Assembly: GCF_000425945.1 (NCBI RefSeq)
Contig: NZ_AUEK01000009.1
Location: 62,001-126,000, forward strand
DNA from: Candidatus Solirubrobacter pratensis
GTDB lineage: Bacteria > Actinomycetota > Thermoleophilia > Solirubrobacterales > Solirubrobacteraceae
Direction of reading: 5' to 3'
DNA length: 64,000 nucleotides
Below the pieces are notes generated by a model. That model saw only the letters and a list, made by a program, of their open reading frames with translations. It was not told the origin of the DNA and searched no databases. Position numbers and translations under genes: made by a program. This document shows positions 8,083 through 17,790 of the stretch, one piece after another (position 1 is the first letter of the stretch; each line of letters opens with the position of its first letter).

Positions 8083-8120
8083 TCGCGCCTCTGTAGGGGC
8101 TTGTAGGGGAGAGGAGAGAA

Positions 8121-8927
8121 GTGGTCAGAGGCGTCGCCGATCGAGCGTTCCTGCCGGCCAAGGGCCTGCTGGAGGAAGTCGGGGACATGATGATCCTGAC
8201 GGGCAAGACGATCGTCTCCGCCCTCAGGCCGCCGTACCCGTACGGCGGCGAGTTCGTTCAGCAGTTCCTGTTCGCGCTCCGCCTGTGCTGGTTCCCGCTG
8301 ATGGTCTCGACCATCGCGTTCGGCTACGCCGCCCCCGGGCTGCAGGCCTCCAACTTCCTCACGCTGTTCGGCGCCAACGACCGCCTGGGCGGCTTCTTCG
8401 TGCTCGCGAGCATCCGCGAGTTCGCGCCGTTCGTGACCGCGATCGTGGTCGCGGGCGTCGCCGGCACCGCGATCACGGCCGACCTCGGCGCGCGCAAGAT
8501 CCGCGAGGAGCTCGACGCGCTCCAGGTGCTCGGGGTGGACCCGGTGAAGAACCTCGTCGTCCCCCGCTTCCTGGCGCTGATGATCGTCACCGGCCTCTTC
8601 GACGTCTACGCGATCCTCTTCGGCCTCTTCGGCGGCCTCGTCGCCAACGGCGTCAACCAGCAGCCCGTCGGGCCGTTCTTCGCCAACCTGCTGACCAACG
8701 CGTCGATCCCCGACCTCTGGGGCTCGGTCCTGAAGTGCACGCTGTTCGGCGCGATCATCGCCGTCGTCTGCTGCTACAAGGGCATGACCGCATCCGGCGG
8801 CGCCGCGGGCGTGGGCCGCGCCGTCAACCAGGCCGTCGTCATCGCCACGCTCGGCGTGTTCGCGTTCAACTACGTGTTCACCCAGACGCTGCTGGCGACC
8901 CACCCGGAGATCCTCAACATCAAATGA
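8121..8927 (+). CDS. yrbE1A: YrbE-type (MlaE-like) permease, first of pair
   Basis: A 268-aa inner-membrane permease subunit of an MCE lipid transport system, the equivalent of MlaE. It has about five hydrophobic segments and the conserved MlaE-family stretch IREFAPFVTAIVVAG followed by ADLGARKIREELDALQVLG, which contains the coupling helix that contacts the ATPase. It pairs with the next gene as a heterodimeric permease. The GTG start is supported by GAGGAGA about 8 nt upstream. First gene of the large operon that runs to about 23.2 kb. Confidence 0.92.
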   Translation: MVRGVADRAFLPAKGLLEEVGDMMILTGKTIVSALRPPYPYGGEFVQQFLFALRLCWFPLMVSTIAFGYAAPGLQASNFLTLFGANDRLGGFFVLASIREFAPFVTAIVVAGVAGTAITADLGARKIREELDALQVLGVDPVKNLVVPRFLALMIVTGLFDVYAILFGLFGGLVANGVNQQPVGPFFANLLTNASIPDLWGSVLKCTLFGAIIAVVCCYKGMTASGGAAGVGRAVNQAVVIATLGVFAFNYVFTQTLLATHPEILNIK

Positions 8928-9721
8928 ACGGCTGGCTCGCGGTTCCGCGCGACTGGTTCGCGTCCTTCGGCGACATCGTCCGCTTCAGCGGGCGCGTGAC
9001 CGGCGAGGTCTGGGGCCTCAAGGTCTTCCGCTACTTCGGCGAGGGCCTGCGTCAGGCCGGCGTCCTGATCCTCTCCTCGACGCTCGTGATCTGGGGCCTG
9101 ACGTTCATCATCGGGCTCCAGTGCGGCATCGAGGCCGCGTACTTCAACCGCGCGACCGGCGCCCCCGCCTATGCGGGCGTGTTCGCCGCCTGGTGCGACC
9201 TGCGCGAGCTGATCCCGTACGCGTTCGGCTACATGATGTCGGCGAAGGTCGGCACCGGCATCGTCGCCGAGCTCGGCTCGATGCGCATCTCGGACGAGAT
9301 CGACGCGCTCGAGGTGATGGGCGTGCCGTCGATGACGTTCCTGTGCGCGACGCGGCTGCTGGCCGCGTGGCTCGTGCTGCCGTTCGTCTACATCGCCGGC
9401 ATCGGCGCCGGCTTCCTCGCGTCCTACTTAGCCGTGGTGCAGCAGATCGGCGAGGTCTCCAGCGGCGGCTACTCGCTGATCTTCTGGATGTTCCAGAACC
9501 CGCCGGACCTGCTCTACAGCGTCATAAAAGCCATGGCGATGGCGACCGTCATCGTGCTGGTCGGCTGTTACTACGGGTACACGGCATCCGGCGGCCCCGT
9601 CGGCGTGGGGACCGCGACCGCGAAATCGATGGTGTTGAACATCGTGCTCGTGCACCTGATCGGGATGCTCGGCACGCAGATCTTCTGGGGCGCCAACCCG
9701 CGCGCCCCCATCGGAGGATGA
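8924..9721 (+). CDS. yrbE1B: YrbE-type (MlaE-like) permease, second of pair
   Basis: The 265-aa partner of the preceding permease. The family segment GTGIVAELGSMRISDEIDALEVMG holds the coupling helix, here VAELGSMRISDEIDALE. Five or so membrane segments are visible, ending LGTQIFWG. The ATG overlaps the previous stop (ATGA at 8924), and its own stop overlaps the ATPase start in the same way, so permease and ATPase are made together. Confidence 0.92.
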   Translation: MNGWLAVPRDWFASFGDIVRFSGRVTGEVWGLKVFRYFGEGLRQAGVLILSSTLVIWGLTFIIGLQCGIEAAYFNRATGAPAYAGVFAAWCDLRELIPYAFGYMMSAKVGTGIVAELGSMRISDEIDALEVMGVPSMTFLCATRLLAAWLVLPFVYIAGIGAGFLASYLAVVQQIGEVSSGGYSLIFWMFQNPPDLLYSVIKAMAMATVIVLVGCYYGYTASGGPVGVGTATAKSMVLNIVLVHLIGMLGTQIFWGANPRAPIGG

Positions 9722-10536
9722 CGATGATCGAAGAGACCGACGAGTATCAGTGGCACACCGGCAAGCACCGTCCGTCGGGGGCGGCGGCCGCCGTCGAGTT
9801 CGTCGAGGTCCACAAGGCGTTCGGGCGCAACAAGATCCTCCGCGGTCTGAACATGGAGATCCCGGAGGACAAGATCTCGATGATCCTCGGCCCGTCGGGC
9901 ACGGGGAAGTCGGTCTGCATCAAGCACATGGTCGGCCTGCTGTATCCCGACTCCGGCGACGTGCTCGTCCACGGCGAGTCGGTGCCCGGGATGCGCGACG
10001 AAGAGCTGTTCGAGATGCGCAAGAAGTTCGGCGTGCTGTTCCAGGACGGCGCCCTGTTCGGCTCGATGAACCTGTGGGACAACGTCGCGTTCCCGCTGCG
10101 CCAGCACACCGACAAGGGCGAGGACGAGATCGGGGACATCGTCAACCGGCGCCTGCGCGAGGTCGGGCTGGAAGGCTCCGCCGACAAGATGCCGAACGAG
10201 CTCTCGGGCGGGATGCGCAAGCGCGCCGGCTTCGCGCGGGCGCTCGTGCTGGACCCGGACATCGTGCTCTTCGACGAGCCCGACTCCGGCCTGGATCCCG
10301 TGCGCACGGCGCTGCTGTGCGAGCTGATCCAGGAGATCCACGAGGAGAACGGCGGCGCCTACGTCGTCATCACGCACGACATCATGTCCGCCAAGCGCGT
10401 CGCCGAGTACATCGCGGTGCTGTGGAAGGGCCGGATCGTCGAGAGCGGGCCCGCCGAGGAGCTCTTCGACTCCGACAACCAGTTCGTCAACCAGTTCCTG
10501 TCCGGGGCCTCGCGCGGTCCGCTGGGAATGGAGTAG
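9718..10536 (+). CDS. mkl: MCE-system ABC ATPase (Mkl/MceG, MlaF-like)
   Basis: A 272-aa ATPase that powers lipid movement by the MCE complex. Walker A is GPSGTGKS (about residue 60), the signature is LSGGM, and Walker B is IVLFDEPDSGLDP, with the switch histidine in VITHD. The N-terminal 25 residues before the ABC domain are an extension. A nearby in-frame ATG (9724) is possible, but 9718 overlaps the previous stop as elsewhere in the operon. In mycobacteria the ATPase gene is unlinked to mce loci; here it lies between the permeases and mceA. Confidence 0.93.
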   Translation: MTMIEETDEYQWHTGKHRPSGAAAAVEFVEVHKAFGRNKILRGLNMEIPEDKISMILGPSGTGKSVCIKHMVGLLYPDSGDVLVHGESVPGMRDEELFEMRKKFGVLFQDGALFGSMNLWDNVAFPLRQHTDKGEDEIGDIVNRRLREVGLEGSADKMPNELSGGMRKRAGFARALVLDPDIVLFDEPDSGLDPVRTALLCELIQEIHEENGGAYVVITHDIMSAKRVAEYIAVLWKGRIVESGPAEELFDSDNQFVNQFLSGASRGPLGME

Positions 10537-10545
10537 GGAGCCCGC

Positions 10546-11889
10546 GTGACGCTCGCCCGCGCGGCCGTTGCCATCGGCGTCGCACTCGTCGCCGTCCTCG
10601 CGGTGTGGCTGCTGCTGCTCCACGGCGGCGGGCACGAGTACACGCTGATCTTCCAGAACGCGGGCCAGCTCGTGAAGGGCGACAACGTGCAGATCGGCGG
10701 CCGGCCGGTGGGCAGCGTGAAGTCGATCGCGCTCACGCCGGACAACCAGGCCGCGGTGAAGGTCTCCGTCGACGAGCCGTACGCGCCGCTGCGCGAGGGC
10801 ACGACGGCGATCATCCGGCTGACCTCGCTGTCGGGCATCGCGAACCGCTACATCGCGCTCTCGCCCGCGCCGGGGACCAACCGCGCGCTCGGCGACGGCG
10901 CCGTGCTCGACACCTCGCAGACGACCACGGCGGTCGACCTCGACCAGCTCTTCAACGCACTCGATCCGAAGGCGCGCAAGGACCTGCAGGGGCTGATCAA
11001 GGGCTTCGCGACGCAATACGACGGCAAGGCGCAGCAGGCCGCCGAGTCGACCAAGTACTTCAATCCGCTGCTCTCGAGCGCGCGCCGGCTCGTCAACGAG
11101 GCGACCGCGGACGAGGGCGCGCTGACCGACTTCCTGGTCTCCTCCTCGCGCACGGTCACGACAGTCGCCTCCAAGCGCGACGACCTCTCCTCGCTGGTCG
11201 GCAACGCGAACGCCACGGCCGGCGCGATCGCGTCCGAGAACCGGGCGCTCTCGGAGGCGCTCTCGTTGCTGCCCACGACGCTGCGGCGCGCGAACTCGAC
11301 GTTCGTGAACCTGCGCTCGACGCTCGACGACCTGGACCCGCTGGTGGCGGAGTCCAAGGTCGCGACCAAGGACCTCGCGCCGTTCCTGCGCGAGCTGCGC
11401 CCGCTCGTGCGCGACGCCAAGCCGACGATCGCCGACCTCTCGACGCTCCTGCGCCGGCCGGGCGCCGACAACGACCTGGTCGAGGCGACGCGCAAGCTCC
11501 CGGGCCTGCAGAAGGTCGCCAGCCCCGCGTTCAGCGACGCCACCGGCGCGCTCAGAAAGGGCCAGCCGGTGCTCGAGTTCGTGCGCCCGTACATCCCCGA
11601 GCTGGTCGGCTGGTTCCGCGACTTCGGCGTCGGCGCCGCCAACTACGACGCCAACGGCCACTACGCGCGCATCCAGCCGGTCTTCAACGCCTTCCAGCTG
11701 CACGAGCTGCCGACCGGCCCGACGCTCGTGCCGCTGCCCGTCTCCCAGCGCCTCGACGGCCTGCAGAACTTCATGCTCAAGCGCTGCCCCGGCACCGCGA
11801 GCCAGGTGCCGCCCGACAAGTCGGCGCCGTTCCGCGATGCGCCGGGCAACCTCGACTGCGACCCGACCCAGGTGCCGCCCGGGCCATGA
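10546..11889 (+). CDS. mceA: MCE-family protein A
   Basis: Substrate-binding subunit of the MCE transporter, 447 aa. It has one N-terminal membrane anchor (residues 3-25) and then the MlaD/MCE domain, seen as NAGQLVKGDNVQIGGRPVGSVKSI (about 35-60, here given as NAGQLVKGDNV and GRPVGSVKSI). A long helical region follows, which in related proteins forms a hydrophobic tunnel. The GTG start is 9 nt after the ATPase stop. First of six paralogous mce genes. Confidence 0.9.
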   Translation: MTLARAAVAIGVALVAVLAVWLLLLHGGGHEYTLIFQNAGQLVKGDNVQIGGRPVGSVKSIALTPDNQAAVKVSVDEPYAPLREGTTAIIRLTSLSGIANRYIALSPAPGTNRALGDGAVLDTSQTTTAVDLDQLFNALDPKARKDLQGLIKGFATQYDGKAQQAAESTKYFNPLLSSARRLVNEATADEGALTDFLVSSSRTVTTVASKRDDLSSLVGNANATAGAIASENRALSEALSLLPTTLRRANSTFVNLRSTLDDLDPLVAESKVATKDLAPFLRELRPLVRDAKPTIADLSTLLRRPGADNDLVEATRKLPGLQKVASPAFSDATGALRKGQPVLEFVRPYIPELVGWFRDFGVGAANYDANGHYARIQPVFNAFQLHELPTGPTLVPLPVSQRLDGLQNFMLKRCPGTASQVPPDKSAPFRDAPGNLDCDPTQVPPGP

Positions 11890-13529
11890 GGCGCGCGATC
11901 CCCATCGTCCTCGTGCTCGTGGCGATCGTCGCCGCCGTCGCGCTGCTGGCCACGCGCGCGGGCGGCCCGCCCTACCAGGTGCGCGCGATCTTCGACAACG
12001 CGGGCTTCGTCATCCCCGGCGAGGACGTCAAGGTCGCGGGCGTGAAGGTCGGCCGCATCGCCGACCTCGACGTCACGCCCGACGACAAGGCCGCCGTCGT
12101 GCTGCAGATCGACGTCCCCGGCTACCGCGACTTCCGCCGCGACGCGTCGTGCATCGTCCGCCCGCAGTCGCTGATCGGCGAGCGCTTCGTCGAGTGCACG
12201 CCGACGCAGCCGCGCGCTGCCGGGAGCACGGCGCCGCCGCCGCTGAAGCGGATCGACGACGGCCCCGGCAAGGGGCAGTACCTGCTGCCGGTCACCAACA
12301 CGCAGCAGTCGGTCGACATCGACCTGATCGGCGACGTCATGCGCCAGCCCGAGCGCGAGCGGCTGTCGCTGATCCTCAACGAGCTCGGCACGGGCCTGGC
12401 CGGGCGAGGGCGCGACCTCAACGAGGTGATCCGGCGCGCGGACCCGGCGCTGCATCAGACCGACCGCGTGCTCTCGATCCTCGCCTCGCAGAACAAGGTG
12501 CTCCAGGAGCTGGCGGTCAACTCCGACACCGTGGTCGCGCCGCTGGCGCGCGAGCGCACGAAGGTCGCGGGCGCGATCCGCAACTCCAGCGACGTCGCGG
12601 AGGCGACGGCTGAGCGCCGCGGCGCGCTCGAGGCCGACATCAAGACGCTGCCGGCGTTCCTGGACCAGCTGACGCCGACGATGCAGCAGCTCGGCTCGCT
12701 CGCCGACCAGACGACGCCGGTGCTCAGCGATCTGCACGACGTGGCGCCGCAGATCAACGGCGTGGTCCGCCGGCTCGGCCCGTTCTCGCAGGCCGCGATC
12801 CCCGCGGTCGACTCGCTCGGCGAGGCGGCCAAGAGCGGCACGCCTGCCGTCATCGACGCGCGTCCCGTGATCGCCGACCTGCGCTCGCTCGCCCAGGCCG
12901 TGCGGCCGGTCGGCTCGACCGCCGCGGCCCTGCTGGAGTCCTTCCAGAAGACCCAGGGCATCGATCGGCTGATGGATTACATCTTCTACCAGGCGGCCGC
13001 CATCAACGGGTTCGACGGGCTCGGCCACTACCTGCGCGCCGAGCTGATCGTCAACCAGTGCTCGAACTACTCGGTCCGGCCGGTCGGCGGCTGCTCGTCG
13101 AACTACCCGCAGGACAGCGCCTCGGCCTCCTCGAACCCGGCCGTCGCGAGCGTCGCCAGCGCCGTCGGCAACGACCCGACGCTGCGCGCGACGGCGATCG
13201 CGCTGGCGAAGGCGCTGGGCCAGCAGGTGGAGAAGGTCAAGCGCGAGAGCGCCACCAAGAAGAAGCCCGCCAAGAAGCCGAAGGCGAAGCGGCACGCGAA
13301 GAAGCCGGCGGCCAAGAAGAAGCCCGCCGCGGCGGCGACCCCGACGCCCGCGTCGGGCGGCGGCGTCACCCAGTCGCCGGCCGGCCCGGCGCCCGCCCAG
13401 CCGGGTGCTCCCGCCGCACCGGCCCCGACCGAGTCGGCCACCTCCGCGCCGACGCCGACGCCCACGCCGACCCAGCAGGGCACCGGCGACGCGCTGCTCG
13501 ACTACCTCTTCGGGGGTGACGGCAAGTGA
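11886..13529 (+). CDS. mceB: MCE-family protein B with a lysine-rich and proline-rich tail
   Basis: A 547-aa MCE protein with an N-terminal anchor (IPIVLVLVAIVAAVALLA) and MCE domain (DNAGFVIPGEDVKVAGVKVG). The helical part runs to about residue 440. The C-terminal 110 residues are of low complexity: a lysine/alanine/proline block made of KKPAKKPKAKRHAKKP and similar units (about 450-485), then an alanine/proline/threonine stretch with TPTPTPT. Such tails often contact anionic cell-wall polymers; that is inference. The ATG overlaps the mceA stop. Confidence 0.88.
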   Translation: MRRAIPIVLVLVAIVAAVALLATRAGGPPYQVRAIFDNAGFVIPGEDVKVAGVKVGRIADLDVTPDDKAAVVLQIDVPGYRDFRRDASCIVRPQSLIGERFVECTPTQPRAAGSTAPPPLKRIDDGPGKGQYLLPVTNTQQSVDIDLIGDVMRQPERERLSLILNELGTGLAGRGRDLNEVIRRADPALHQTDRVLSILASQNKVLQELAVNSDTVVAPLARERTKVAGAIRNSSDVAEATAERRGALEADIKTLPAFLDQLTPTMQQLGSLADQTTPVLSDLHDVAPQINGVVRRLGPFSQAAIPAVDSLGEAAKSGTPAVIDARPVIADLRSLAQAVRPVGSTAAALLESFQKTQGIDRLMDYIFYQAAAINGFDGLGHYLRAELIVNQCSNYSVRPVGGCSSNYPQDSASASSNPAVASVASAVGNDPTLRATAIALAKALGQQVEKVKRESATKKKPAKKPKAKRHAKKPAAKKKPAAAATPTPASGGGVTQSPAGPAPAQPGAPAAPAPTESATSAPTPTPTPTQQGTGDALLDYLFGGDGK

Positions 13530-14920
13530 GCAACCGCGGCTCCGGCATCGCCGGCAACCCGGTCCTGATCGGCGCCGCGACGGTGCTGGTGATCATCGTC
13601 GCGGTCTTCCTGTCCTACAACGCCAACCAGGGCCTGCCGTTCGTCCCGACCTATCAGCTCCAGGCCGAGCTGCCGGGCGGCTCCAACCTCGTCGTCGGCA
13701 ACGACGTCAAGATCGGCGGCTCGCGGGTCGGCGCCGTCTCCTCGCTGAAGCCGCGCACGGAGTCCGACGGCCGCGTGATCGCCGTCGCGGGCCTCAAGCT
13801 CGACAAGGACGCGGGGCCGCTGCCGGTCGACTCCACGCTGCTCGTCCGGCCGCGCTCGGCGCTGGGCCTGAAGTACGTCGAGATCACGCGCGGCAAGTCC
13901 TCACGGATGTTCGCCGACGGGGACACGATCAAGCTCGCGCAGGCCAAGGAGCCGGTCGAGCTCGACGAGTTCTTCAACATGTTCGACGCCAGGACGCGCG
14001 ACGCCGCGCAGCAGAACCTGCAGGGGCTCGGCACCGGCCTGGCCGGCCGCGGCGAGTCGATCAACACCGCGATCGGCGCGTTCCGCCCGCTCCTGCGCGA
14101 CGTCATCCCCGTGATGCAGAACCTCGCGGCGCCGGACACCGACCTGCGCAACTTCGTGCGGCAGCTCGGCGCGTTCAACGCGATCGTGGCGCCCGCCGCG
14201 GAGACCAACGCGTCGCTGTTCGTGAACCTCGACACGACGATGGCGGCGCTGCGCGAGGTCGCGCGCCCGTACATCCAGGACTCGATCACCAACGCCAAGC
14301 CGGCGCTCGACGAGGCGATCCGCGACTTCCCCAAGCAGCGGCCGTTCCTCGCCAACACCGAGGGCCTGATGCGAGAGCTGCGCCCCGGCGTGCGCGCGCT
14401 GCGCACCGCGGCGCCGCCGCTCTCGGACGCGCTCGGCGCGGGCATCCAGGTGCTGCCGAACACGCCGCCGCTCAACAAGCGCCTGGAGTCGCTGCTGGAC
14501 GAGCTCAAGACGTTCTCCGACGACCCGCTCGTGCCGCGCGGCCTGCAGTCCACGACGCAGGCCGTCAAGGCGCTGGACCCGACGCTGCGGTTCCTCGCTC
14601 CGGCCCAGATCCAGTGCAACTACGTGACGCTGTTCTTCCGCAACATCTCGTCGCTGCTGAGCGAAGGCGACCGCAACGGGACCTGGCAGCGCTTCATCAT
14701 CGTCACCACCCCGCAGGGCCCGAACTCCGAGGGCCTGCCCTCCTCCGGTCCCGCCAACGGCCCCTCGCAGGACAACCACCTGCACACCAACCCGTACCCG
14801 AACACGGCGTCGCCGGGGCAGCCGAAGGAGTGCGAGTCGGGCAACGAGCCGTACGCGATCGGCAAGACCGTGATCGGCAACGTGGACGGGACCCAGCAGG
14901 CGAGGACGGACGGGCAATGA
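13526..14920 (+). CDS. mceC: MCE-family protein C
   Basis: A 464-aa MCE protein: N-terminal membrane anchor (VLIGAATVLVIIVAVFLSY), MCE domain (LPGGSNLVVGNDVKIGGSRVG, about residues 48-68), then a long helical domain. Near residues 350-360 a cysteine-containing segment (QCNYVTLFFRN) recurs in similar form in other MCE proteins. The GTG start overlaps the mceB stop and its stop overlaps the mceD start. Confidence 0.9.
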   Translation: MSNRGSGIAGNPVLIGAATVLVIIVAVFLSYNANQGLPFVPTYQLQAELPGGSNLVVGNDVKIGGSRVGAVSSLKPRTESDGRVIAVAGLKLDKDAGPLPVDSTLLVRPRSALGLKYVEITRGKSSRMFADGDTIKLAQAKEPVELDEFFNMFDARTRDAAQQNLQGLGTGLAGRGESINTAIGAFRPLLRDVIPVMQNLAAPDTDLRNFVRQLGAFNAIVAPAAETNASLFVNLDTTMAALREVARPYIQDSITNAKPALDEAIRDFPKQRPFLANTEGLMRELRPGVRALRTAAPPLSDALGAGIQVLPNTPPLNKRLESLLDELKTFSDDPLVPRGLQSTTQAVKALDPTLRFLAPAQIQCNYVTLFFRNISSLLSEGDRNGTWQRFIIVTTPQGPNSEGLPSSGPANGPSQDNHLHTNPYPNTASPGQPKECESGNEPYAIGKTVIGNVDGTQQARTDGQ

Positions 14921-16434
14921 GCAGGCCCAAGCGCTCAAGCGCCTTCGTCGGGCTCGTCGCGGTCGTCGTGCTGGCGATCGTCGCGTTCCTCGGCTTCACC
15001 AAGGACATCCCGTTCACGCACGGCTACACGCTCAAGGCGCAGTTCGAGTCCGCGAACTCGATCCGCCCCAACTCGCCCGTGCGGATCGCGGGCGTCGAGG
15101 TCGGCAAGGTCAAGTCCGTCGAGGCGCTGCAGGGCACCAATGCGGCCGTCCTGACGATGGAGCTCAAGAAGTCGGCGCTGCCGATCCATGAGGACGCGAC
15201 CGCCAAGATCCGCCCGCGCATCTTCCTCGAGGGCAACTTCTTCGTCGACCTCAAGCCCGGCACGCCGCAGTCGCCCACGCTGCACTCGGGCGACACGCTG
15301 AAGATCTCCCAGACGGCGACGCCGGTGCAGCTCGACCAGGTCCTGACCTCGCTGCAGAGCGACTCGCGCGAGGACCTCAAGCAGGTCCTGGACGGCTTCT
15401 CGACGGCGCTCAACGACACGCGCGACGGCAAGAGCGGGGCGCAGTCGCTCAACGACGCCTATGACGACATCCCGAGCGCCGAGAGCTCGAGCGCCCAGGT
15501 GCTCCAAGCGCTGCTCGGCACCGAGCCGGGGCGCGACGTGGCGCGGCTGATCCGCGGCACTGCGAACACGGCCGACGCGCTCGATCGCAACGAGTCCCAG
15601 CTGCAGGGCCTGATCACCAACCTCAACACGACGATGGCGGCGTTCGCGGGCGAGTCGGAGAACCTGCAGGCGTCGATCCGCGAGCTCCCGCCGACGCTGC
15701 GCAACGCCGACTCCGCGCTCGCGTCGCTCAACGCCGCGTTCCCGTCGACGCGGGCATTCGCGCGCGAGATCCTGCCCGGCGTGCGCGAGACGCCGGCGAC
15801 GATCGACGCCGCGTTCCCGTGGATCGCGCAGACGCGCGCGCTGGTCGGCAAGTCCGAGCTGGGCGGCCTGGCCCAGGAGCTCTCGCCCGCGACCGCCGAC
15901 CTCACGCGCCTGATCGACCGCGCCGAGGAGCTGCTGCCGCAGACCGACCTCGCGTCCAAGTGCGTGCGCGACATCGTGCTGCCGGCCGGCGACGTCGTGA
16001 TCAAGGACGAGTTCACGACCGGCGTGGAGAACTACAAGGAGTTCTTCTACGCGCTCGTCGGGCTCGCGGGGGAGGGCCAGAACACCGACGGCAACGGCAT
16101 GTACGTGCGCTTCCAGACCGGCGGCGGCTCCCAGACCGTGTCGCTGGGCTCCAAGAGCGCGAACACCGGCGAGCTGTTCGGCAACAACGTCCAGGTGCCG
16201 CTCGGCAACCGGCCGGCGTACCCGGGCAAGCGCCCGCCGTACAAGCCGGACGTCCCCTGCTACACGAACAAGCTGCCCGATCTCAACGGGCCGGCGGCGG
16301 CGAAGACCGCCCCGACCGGCACGACGGCGTCGACCGCGCAGGCGACGAGCGTCTCGGACCGGCTCAAGCGCCAGGCCGACCTCGAGGCCGTGCGAGCCAA
16401 GCTGCATCCCTTCGACAGCAAGCGGTCCAGGTGA
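14917..16434 (+). CDS. mceD: MCE-family protein D
   Basis: A 505-aa MCE protein with an N-terminal anchor (AFVGLVAVVVLAIVAFLGF), an MCE domain (ANSIRPNSPVRIAGVEVGKV) and a helical region with recurrent LNTTMAAFAGE-type segments. The last 40 residues are charged and poor in secondary structure. Overlaps its neighbours on both sides by 4 bp, so its stoichiometry is probably fixed by coupling. Confidence 0.9.
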   Translation: MSRPKRSSAFVGLVAVVVLAIVAFLGFTKDIPFTHGYTLKAQFESANSIRPNSPVRIAGVEVGKVKSVEALQGTNAAVLTMELKKSALPIHEDATAKIRPRIFLEGNFFVDLKPGTPQSPTLHSGDTLKISQTATPVQLDQVLTSLQSDSREDLKQVLDGFSTALNDTRDGKSGAQSLNDAYDDIPSAESSSAQVLQALLGTEPGRDVARLIRGTANTADALDRNESQLQGLITNLNTTMAAFAGESENLQASIRELPPTLRNADSALASLNAAFPSTRAFAREILPGVRETPATIDAAFPWIAQTRALVGKSELGGLAQELSPATADLTRLIDRAEELLPQTDLASKCVRDIVLPAGDVVIKDEFTTGVENYKEFFYALVGLAGEGQNTDGNGMYVRFQTGGGSQTVSLGSKSANTGELFGNNVQVPLGNRPAYPGKRPPYKPDVPCYTNKLPDLNGPAAAKTAPTGTTASTAQATSVSDRLKRQADLEAVRAKLHPFDSKRSR

Positions 16435-17783
16435 AGACGGCGATCCGCAAGCACTGGGGCGACGTCGCGGCGCTCGTCGCGCTGATCGTGATCGCCGTCG
16501 CGGTCGCGAGCGTGATCCTCGGCAAGCAGCGGCTCTCGCTGCCGGCGTGGATCCCCGTCGTGGGCAAGGACTTCTTCACGTTCTCGGCCGAGATGACGAC
16601 CGCGCAGGCCGTCACGCCGGGGCAGGGCCAGACCGTCAACATCGCCGGCGTCCAGGTCGGGGAGATCACCTCGGTCAAGCTGCGCGGCGGCAAGGCGATC
16701 GTCGGGATGAAGGTGCGCCCGCGCTTCAAGGACCGCATCTACAACGACGCGTCGATCCTGCTGCGGCCGAAGACCGGGCTCAAGGACATGGTCGCCGAGC
16801 TCACGCCGGGCCATCGCGGTGCCGGCCGGCTGAAGGAGGGCGGCGTGATCCCGGTCTCGCAGACGCTGCCCGACGTCAACCTCGACGAGATCCTCTCCTC
16901 GCTGGACACCGACACGCGCGACTACCTGCAGCTGCTGCTCAACGACGGGGCCGAGGGGATCGGCTCCACGCAGAAGGGACGCCGGCTCGCGGCGGCGATC
17001 CGGCGCATCGAGCCGACAGCGAGGTACGCGCGGCAGATCAACGAGGGCCTCGCCGAGCGGCGGCGCAACCTCGCGCGCGTGGTCCACAACTTCTCGCTGC
17101 TGACCGACGAGCTCGGCAAGCGCGACACGCAGCTGGCGGGCTTCGTGCAGAACTCCAACGCGGTCTTCGCCTCGCTCGCCGGCCAGGACGCGAGCCTGCA
17201 GGAGACGCTGCGCAAGCTGCCCGGGGCGCTGGACACCACGCAGACGACGCTGGGCAAGGTCGACTCGCTCGCCAAGGAGCTCGGGCCGACGCTCCAGGCG
17301 CTGCGCCCGGCGGCGCGCTCGCTCGGCCCCTCGCTGCGCAAGACGCGCCCGTTCCTGCGCGAGACGACGCCGGTGATCAAGGACGAGCTGCGGCCGTTCG
17401 CGCGCGCCGCGCTGCCGACCGTCAAGGAGCTGCGGCCCGCCATGCGCGACCTCGCGGCCGCGACGCCCGACCTGACGCGCACGTTCAACGTCGTCAACCG
17501 CCTGCTCAACGAGGTCGCCTACAACCCACCTGGCGACAAAGAGGAGGGCTACCTCTTCTGGCAGTCGTGGGTCAACCACGCCGGCAACGCGATCTTCGCC
17601 AGCCAGGACGCCCACGGGCCGATCCGCCGCGGCCTGATCGTCCTCTCCTGCAGCACGGCGCAGCTGCTCAACGCGGTCGGGCAGGGCAACCCGCAGCTCG
17701 GCACGCTGATCGGGCTGCTGAACGCGCCGACGCAGCAGCAGATCTGCCCGGCCACGTCGCAGTCCGGCGGGCTCGGGGGCTGA
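16431..17783 (+). CDS. mceE: MCE-family protein E
   Basis: A 450-aa MCE protein. It has an N-terminal anchor (VAALVALIVIAVAVASVIL), MCE domain (GQGQTVNIAGVQVGEITSV) and helical domain rich in leucine heptads. In mycobacteria the fifth Mce protein is usually a lipoprotein; no lipobox cysteine is present here, so this copy is anchored by its N-terminal helix. GTG start inside the mceD stop. Confidence 0.9.
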   Translation: MKTAIRKHWGDVAALVALIVIAVAVASVILGKQRLSLPAWIPVVGKDFFTFSAEMTTAQAVTPGQGQTVNIAGVQVGEITSVKLRGGKAIVGMKVRPRFKDRIYNDASILLRPKTGLKDMVAELTPGHRGAGRLKEGGVIPVSQTLPDVNLDEILSSLDTDTRDYLQLLLNDGAEGIGSTQKGRRLAAAIRRIEPTARYARQINEGLAERRRNLARVVHNFSLLTDELGKRDTQLAGFVQNSNAVFASLAGQDASLQETLRKLPGALDTTQTTLGKVDSLAKELGPTLQALRPAARSLGPSLRKTRPFLRETTPVIKDELRPFARAALPTVKELRPAMRDLAAATPDLTRTFNVVNRLLNEVAYNPPGDKEEGYLFWQSWVNHAGNAIFASQDAHGPIRRGLIVLSCSTAQLLNAVGQGNPQLGTLIGLLNAPTQQQICPATSQSGGLGG

Positions 17784-17790
17784 GGGGCCG

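Noticed and set aside
9571..11703. Long open frame (710 codons) on the minus strand opposite the ATPase and mceA genes
   Set aside because: It is a shadow of the high-GC coding strand: low-complexity Arg/Ala/Asp/Val-rich product, no recognisable domain, and the opposite strand encodes clear MCE-system proteins.
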